This document shows positions 59,021 through 64,000 of a stretch of 64,000 nt of DNA, one piece after another (within the stretch, counting starts at the first letter, position 1; the number at the start of each line of letters is the position of its first letter). Source of the stretch: Euwallacea fornicatus (taxonomy: Eukaryota > Arthropoda > Insecta > Coleoptera > Curculionidae); assembly GCF_040115645.1 (NCBI RefSeq), contig NC_089560.1, forward strand, positions 1,178,001 through 1,242,000. The letters run 5' to 3'. The translations under genes were made by a program, and so were the position numbers. The notes under the pieces were generated by a model. The model did no database searches and was not told the origin of the DNA. It was given only the letters and a program-made list of their open reading frames with translations.

Positions 59021-60072
59021 CAGGATGTCCCATAAGTGTTTCATTATACTTCAAAAGGTGACAGTACATTGAAGAACTATGTGATTCCTCATATAAACCA
59101 TATTTCAATAATGCCTCGTTACGCAGATATAAAGTGTTAAAGTTTTATAAAAAAATCAAATTTTTATTGATATCTTCAAATCGCGTGGCATACATATGTA
59201 GAAGAAAATTGACATGTTTTGTGACAGTTAATGTAGACGTATTTATTTATGTATAAAGGTTATTTTTAATTTTATCAGTGGCGTCCAGACGGGCACGTCT
59301 ACACATTTTTGAGGACAAAATTAGTACGCCATTGATTTTCTCAAAATAAAAATTATTTTTGGAAGTTTCAGTACATAAAAAAAAATACTCACTTGATTCT
59401 TTTTATAATACGTATCGTTTGCAAGTGAACACATAAAAACAGTCTACGTGTACGATATTCTCTTATTGGTTTTAATCAATATTGAATGTGTTCCAAGTAT
59501 TATTTATTCGCCACAAAATTGTAGAAATAGTTCAATTTGGGAGCCATTTTGGCTAAGACATAATTGAGCTCGCCTGCTCATTGATGCCCTAACCCGTCGA
59601 AATATTCCAGGTGTGTTTTAGATTTGTGTGCAGAAGGCCATTACCCTTACTAGCGACCCGTCTGCACTTAAACATTTTTTTACTGACAAAAGATGCGCCC
59701 GATGAAAAAGAGTAAAGTGAGCATTTTTCTTTTAAATGAAATGAAATTTCTAAAAATAATTTTTATTTAAAAAGAAAGCAGTGGTGTACCACTTTTTTTT
59801 TCTTTAAAGACGTGCTGAGGTGAGTCCGTCTACACGCCATTGATGAATTAAAAACAATCTTTTTGCATAAAGTGTCAAAACTTGCTAAATTTCATTTACA
59901 TATTTCATGCAGTTTTGAAGATATTACTATACGTATAAATTTTTATTAAAACTTTAACATCTATATCTTCCTAATAAAGTATTATTGGAATATAGTTTAT
60001 ATAGGGAACCACATTATTTTTCAATGTATTATCACCTCTTGAAATATAATGAAACACTTACGGGATACCCCG
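59021..60072. mobile_element. Palindromic MITE nested in the Tc1-like transposase
   Basis: The left end CAGGATGTCCCATAAGTGTT matches the reverse-complemented right end CGGGGTATCCCGTAAGTGTT. The arms share TTCATTATA-TTCAA, ATACATTGAA-AA and GTTAAAGTTTTA. A TA precedes it at 59019-59020; the right copy is CA at 60073-60074, one base changed. The arms run all the way to the inner palindrome at 59275-59843. Confidence 0.86.
59275..59843. mobile_element. Inner palindromic element at the centre of the MITE at 59021
   Basis: The left edge TCAGTGGCGTCCAGACGG matches the reverse-complemented right edge TCAATGGCGTGTAGACGG, and both arms contain the inverted block AAATAAAAATTATTTTT. The edges are next to TA on the left (59273-59274) and TG on the right (59844-59845). 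It could be a separate nested MITE or simply the inner arm of one large foldback element. Confidence 0.6.
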
Positions 60073-61529
60073 CACAATACCATCAATTTGAATTAACGCC
60101 ACAGTACCCGATCTAGAAAAACAGCCCCATACCATGACGCTCCCCCTCCCTCCTCACTCCATGTTTTATAGTAGGTAAATGATATTTATAATCATATGCT
60201 TTACCTTTTGGTCTTCTGACGTATTTTTCGTCGCCACTTCCAAATAGCTGGAATATAGCTTCATCACTAAACAATAAGACAGACAAAAGCCAGACAAGAG
60301 GGACGAAAGGACAGTATTCCATTTGGTCGGCGACCAGGATATATGTTTATGTGGAAACTAAAGTGGCGCCTTTCTATTCTATTTTGAAACTAAAGATTTC
60401 TTTACTGCAACTTCTCCAAATGATCCCATGATTATTAGACGTCGCCTGGAAGTTCGTGATGATACCAAAATGTCCATGTCGTTAATTTCTTTGGCGATTG
60501 CAGTAGAAGATTTTCTTGGATCTGCCAACTAAATTCGTTACATCATTTTTTTGCTCTTTTAATCAACATTGTAGGTCTTCTTGACTTTAAAGTAGTTGCC
60601 GTTGTGCCCCTTTGACTGCAGCTTCGAATTATTTCTGAAAAAGTCCCATTTAAAATATTTTAATGTCGGCTTATGGAAATTTGCGTATCTCCTGCTTTGT
60701 GTGGTTCTGTTATTTGAATTTTTAAATTTAATGAAAAATATTTTTTATTGCCCATAACACTTGAAGATATTCTCCACAAAGAGACGTATTCAAGTGAAAT
60801 ATAAAAAAATACAGCTCATTTTGTCTTCAGTCTCCATACTTTTCCCCAACACTGTATATAGGCAACCGTCATCCACTGATGGGTGGATTCTGTTTAATTC
60901 TAACTCTCCGTTTTCTCACCCATTTACAGCATTGAATTCTTTCTTTTACGGATCGTTCAACCTGTCACTGTGAAGACCCGGTTTTAATCAGGAGTTGAGT
61001 GTAATTAAATAAATTACGTCCCTTAATAGCTTCCCCATATAAGGGGTTGACAACTATTATTACAAATTCTTGAGTAAGCACAAACTGTCTCGTAAGATCA
61101 TTCACAATAAATGCCAGACTTGCATCCAAACTGTAATGTCGCCCTTAAGACGGTTAGTACTCTTAAAAGACATATGTTAGGACTTAAGACAGGACAGAAA
61201 GATTATCAAAATCCGGGGTTTATGGTCTTAGCTCCAGTAACTGCTCAGCCACATTGTGTAAGTGGGACAGTCTGGAATTAAAACTTCAGTTATGGTTCAA
61301 GAACATACAAATTGTTTTAAAAGTACAGGGGGTTCGGACATACAAAAGACTAAGTCGGCCTTCGCTAATCGTTCGTTGTTTACTAGACATAATTTCCCAA
61401 GCGACGACAAGGAGCTGGTCCTTCATGAGAGGAAAAACGAAGAGGTTGGATTTCTTGGAGACGGTGGACATTTACAAGGCTAAAGGGCATTCCAATTTCA
61501 CTTACGTACGTAAGCTCCTTAATTAGGAA

Positions 61530-62775
61530 TCGCAATTCGTATTTGCCAATTTTGAGGATGTTGAGTTATTACATTGAGATCGAAGGAACATGCACATAAA
61601 CGTTTTCAGCGCTGATAATGAACCATCTGATAATTACGGAATTTTCGGTTTTAATATACAGCTTAGGGCGTGAATTTTGACCATCTGCAATTCCCATTTT
61701 AAATAATTGATATGTGCAGATTTTTATTATTTATTGAGCGAGTATTACATAATTGTGATACACCTATGGAGACGCGTAAGATCGAGATGAACCAAATCTT
61801 GAAACAGAATGGTCGGAAATAAACAGTTTTTTGAGACGCAGGAATTTTAAAATTTCAGATCTAGTAAAACCTTTTGATGCAGTATGGCATCACTTTTTGA
61901 ACCGCAGTGAGTAGCCTGATATACAATACAGGAAAACGTGCTAAGGTTAACAGTGATTCATCACAGAAAAGTGTGAGCATTTGAGCACAGAGTGGTTGAA
62001 CAGAATCACAAAGATTTTATGTTTCAATATTTGCAAATATCGATCAGAACCATCGTCTGGAACTAATCTGGAAAGCACAGTGTGGTTGCGGAATTGAAGA
62101 AAACATGGGGTTAGACGGGGCAATTCAAACTCCGTCCTCATCATTGGGCTCTCGGAAACTAGAGGAGATCCGAAAAAGCTTTAATGGGGACGAAATTGCT
62201 TAATTTAGGGCTTGACCAAATACAGTCTTCGAAATTTGAATTTCGTGAGTACTTCCAAAGACATCCGAAACAAACTAAAAATTGGGGATTTTGTTTTTGT
62301 TTTTTTAACGTTGTTTGACGAAAAAGCTCAAAATCACAAGCATATTTTAGTTGCCCCCTTTTCTTAGCTACACGATGACGTTTTCAGATTTACGATACGA
62401 CTATTTTTCCGTTGAAAAATCCAATTTCGCGCCCCTAAGAAAAAATAAAGTTGATGACGGTAGCTGAAGAACGAAACATCGGATGGCAAATTAAAAAACG
62501 TCATTGTGTAGTGGATAAAAAGTGGTAATGGAAATGTGCTTATGGTTTTGGGCTTGCTTGTCAAATAACGGTAAATAAATAAAACCAAAATCTCCGATTT
62601 TTTGTATTTTTTTATATATTCGGAATATGAAAATTTTGAATACGGCATTTCGTGAGACGCTAAATTACCCTATTTTGTGCTCCTTTAAACTTTTTCGTAT
62701 TCCCTCTAGTTTCCGAGAACTTAATGGCGATAGACGAGTTTGAAATACCCTGTTTAGACATATTCAGGCTGTACA
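61530..62775. other. Gene-free stretch
   Basis: No coding motif or transposon signature recognised. The frame at 62364-62648 (94 codons, minus) has no known motif. Confidence 0.4.
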
Positions 62776-62777
62776 TA

Positions 62778-63395
62778 CAGGGCAATATGGAATAAATTCA
62801 TTTTTTGGTCTAGAATTTTAATTTAAAAAATTCTTGGACACGTCGACTTTAATTTCAAATTCCACATATTTTGGTTAGATAATATTAGCCGTAACATCAC
62901 CATTATTCCAGATATAACGTCAGTGGTAATTTTTTCTTAATGGTTATTCCTGCTTTTGACAGTATATATGAAAGGTACCTAAACTTTTTTATTGTTATAT
63001 AACAAATTTTTTGATAAAATCTCGTAAACATATTTTTCTTTATGGCAACGGTAAAATCAATTTTAACGAAACATGGTATTTAATAAGGACGAACAGTCAG
63101 AATTTATTAAATTAAATGTTAAAATTAAAATCCTTCTTCCGCCTACTTCACTCGGTGGATAAGTCCATGCCGAACCGTACTTATGGTTTCTTGACTAATA
63201 TTGGCGCATTCTTTTTTTATTCTACTTTTTAAGTCCTCAGTTGTTACAGGTGTAGTCTTGTATATAACATTTTTCAAATAATTCGACAAAAAATAGTCTA
63301 AAGGGTTCAGATCCGGTCACTTTGGTGGCCGTTCAATAAATCCTCGCCTTCCAATCCGCCATATCTGGCACAATGATGACCTCACGGCTGATATT
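62778..63395 (-). mobile_element. Truncated DUF4817-type element
   Basis: The 3' end (minus strand) begins after TA at 62776-62777 with CAGGGCAATATGGAATAAAT, a Tc1/mariner-type end. The C-terminal part of the transposase follows. No N-terminal domain and no second end are visible up to 64000, so the copy is truncated or rearranged near 63400. Confidence 0.65.
63118..63395 (-). pseudogene. DUF4817-type transposase, C-terminal fragment
   Basis: The minus strand reads WRIGRRGFIERPPK, a stop, then PDLNPLDYFLSNYLKNVIYK followed by TTPVTTEDLKSRIKKECANI and SQETISTVRHGLIHRV. This is the segment around the last catalytic Asp and the C-terminal tail that also occurs in the copies at 24507-24719 and 44109-44531. 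The end of the gene is not sharply defined. Confidence 0.82.
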
Positions 63396-64000
63396 GTCCA
63401 ACTAAAATATGTGGAAGTGTAAGGTCGACTTGTCCGAGCATTTTTTATTACTGCACACAATATGTAGATATATAGATATATAGAATGATCCACTTGCATC
63501 TCATTTTCCCTCATAAATCCTTTATGGAGAAATCCTCAGCTTCGACTCAAATTGTCTGGGGCGAACCCATTTCTTTCACGCTTGAAAAGACAACGATAGC
63601 CGACCGATCGGAAACGTTTCTCCAGATTCTAAACAAGTTTTATGCGGGTTTCCAGGGCTTCAAATAGAAGTTAGTGAGAATACTAGGAACAGAGAATACT
63701 CCACAAAACCTTCCGGGGGCAACTCTGTCCATAGTTGTTCGTATAATTGTATTTTTAAATTTTTCTCTTAGTGTGCGAGCGTTCGTGAAGTGAATGCTCG
63801 AGTGAATAGGTCTTTTCTGAACTCATGAGAAAATTGCCTATTGCCTCTCTTACCAAATGAAAGGTTCTAATAGCCTTCAATTCGACCGCCGTGCGGGGTT
63901 ACTAATCTGAGAAAATTAAGGTCTGTAACGACTTTATGGCATCTGGAATGGGACTTTATGTTTCGTAGCAGTTCTACGCTTAATTTATTTAGCACCCTAA
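63396..64000. other. No feature seen
   Basis: Contains a short (GATATATA) run near 63464-63483 and ORFs of about 60 codons without motif. Confidence 0.4.

Larger units (their letters stand above)
58641..60755 (-). pseudogene. Tc1-like (DD34E) transposase pseudogene, split by MITEs
   Basis: On the minus strand the N-terminal part starts near MGNKKYFSLNLKIQ (60755) and shows DPRKSSTAIAKEINDMD and KWNTVL. The catalytic domain starts with LFSDEAIFQLFGSGDEKYVR (first Asp), then VMVWGCFSRSGTVALIQIDG. The MITE at 59021-60072 is inserted here. The frame resumes with DRFIYRDVLKNNMLPYASEM, then FHQENDRKYK (second catalytic Asp replaced by Glu) and PPDLNPIENF (Glu present, 34 residues further), followed by a stop at a Trp codon. 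It ends AAVIKAKRYATKY, stop at 58643-58641. Apart from the insertion it is relatively complete. Confidence 0.9.
58382..60854 (-). mobile_element. Tc1-like transposon inside the Penelope-like remnant
   Basis: The right end, reverse complemented, starts CAGTGTTGGGGAAAAGTATG; the left end starts TAGTAATGGCCAAAAGTAGG after a TA at 58380-58381, and TA follows at 60855-60856. The boundary is supported because removing the element and one TA joins FEI and YRQPSSTD of the host reverse transcriptase in frame. A second copy of the end motif (CTGGTCAAAAGTATGGAAAC) lies inside the left end at about 58583. Net length without the nested MITE is about 1.4 kb. Confidence 0.85.
58171..61529 (+). pseudogene. 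Penelope-like retroelement remnant (RT end plus GIY-YIG), interrupted
   Basis: The first part shows the end of a reverse transcriptase: RKRVDHIFLL near 58190-58220 where a YVDD box is expected (degenerate), then HSYMQLSIESQTDRKIPFLD followed by LLL. After a frameshift it reads ERISVIEFEI, and the frame then continues beyond the Tc1-like insertion with YRQPSSTDGWILFNSNSPFS, then HPFTALNSFFYGSFNLSL and a stop. The last part (about 61265-61526) reads EHTNCFKSTGGSDIQKTKSA, FANRSLFTRHNFPSDDKEL and, after a frameshift, KTKRLDFLETVDIYKAKGHS. This fits the C-terminal GIY-YIG endonuclease of Penelope-like elements. The order and spacing fit one element once the Tc1 at 58382-60854 is removed. The upstream RT domains are not recognisable. 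It is fully inactive. Confidence 0.75.

Noticed and set aside
1..64000. CRISPR arrays, tRNA or rRNA genes, bacterial operons
   Set aside because: No direct-repeat/spacer pattern, no cloverleaf with a GTTCGA box in the right context, and no operon-like gene packing; the DNA is eukaryotic.

Overview
This 64 kb window is AT-rich animal nuclear DNA, almost certainly from an insect or other arthropod. It has no bacterial gene organisation. I recognise one host coding segment: an 83-bp exon at 51411-51493 on the + strand, encoding the second half of RRM1 of a CELF/Bruno RNA-binding protein (CELF3-6 / bruno-3 class). It has a clean 3' splice site before it and a GTGAGT donor after it. I found no neighbouring CELF exon, so the window reads best as about 51 kb of upstream intron, one exon and about 12.5 kb of downstream intron of a bru3-like gene.

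The rest is dominated by decayed DNA transposons of the IS630-Tc1-mariner superfamily, most with both terminal inverted repeats (TIRs) and a TA target duplication. There are three mariners (DD34D; 5919-7179, 36307-37589, 39069-40983). Five are Tc1-like (DD34E; 5562-8336, 9062-10648, about 29827-31200, 31434-32818, 58382-60854). Six have transposases with an N-terminal helix-turn-helix of the DUF4817 type (13627-15219, 23207-25004, about 28913-29806, 43682-45734, 45739-47510, and a fragment at 62778-63395). All transposase genes carry stops, frameshifts, deletions or interruptions; the mariner at 39069-40983 keeps an intact DDE domain. A Penelope-like retroelement remnant (RT plus GIY-YIG) lies at about 58.17-61.53 kb, a solo LTR at 39430-40052 and a second LTR-like block at 41599-42093. 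Several palindromic MITEs are also present.

Nesting can be read to the base. The mariner at 5919 sits in the transposase frame of a Tc1 element. A solo LTR sits in the mariner at 39069. Around 58-61.5 kb a Penelope-like element contains a Tc1, which contains a MITE, which contains a second MITE. At three places (19.1-20.0, 20.5-21.1 and 59.0-60.1 kb) one inverted-repeat element lies at the centre of another palindrome.

The most interesting structure is a pair of related arrays of about 210-215-bp tandem repeats, at 48.6-49.7 kb and 54.2-55.5 kb, lying mostly in opposite orientation on either side of the CELF exon. If the locus is transcribed as inferred, the two arrays could pair in the pre-mRNA and loop out the exon. 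All calls were made by eye, without database searches or alignments.
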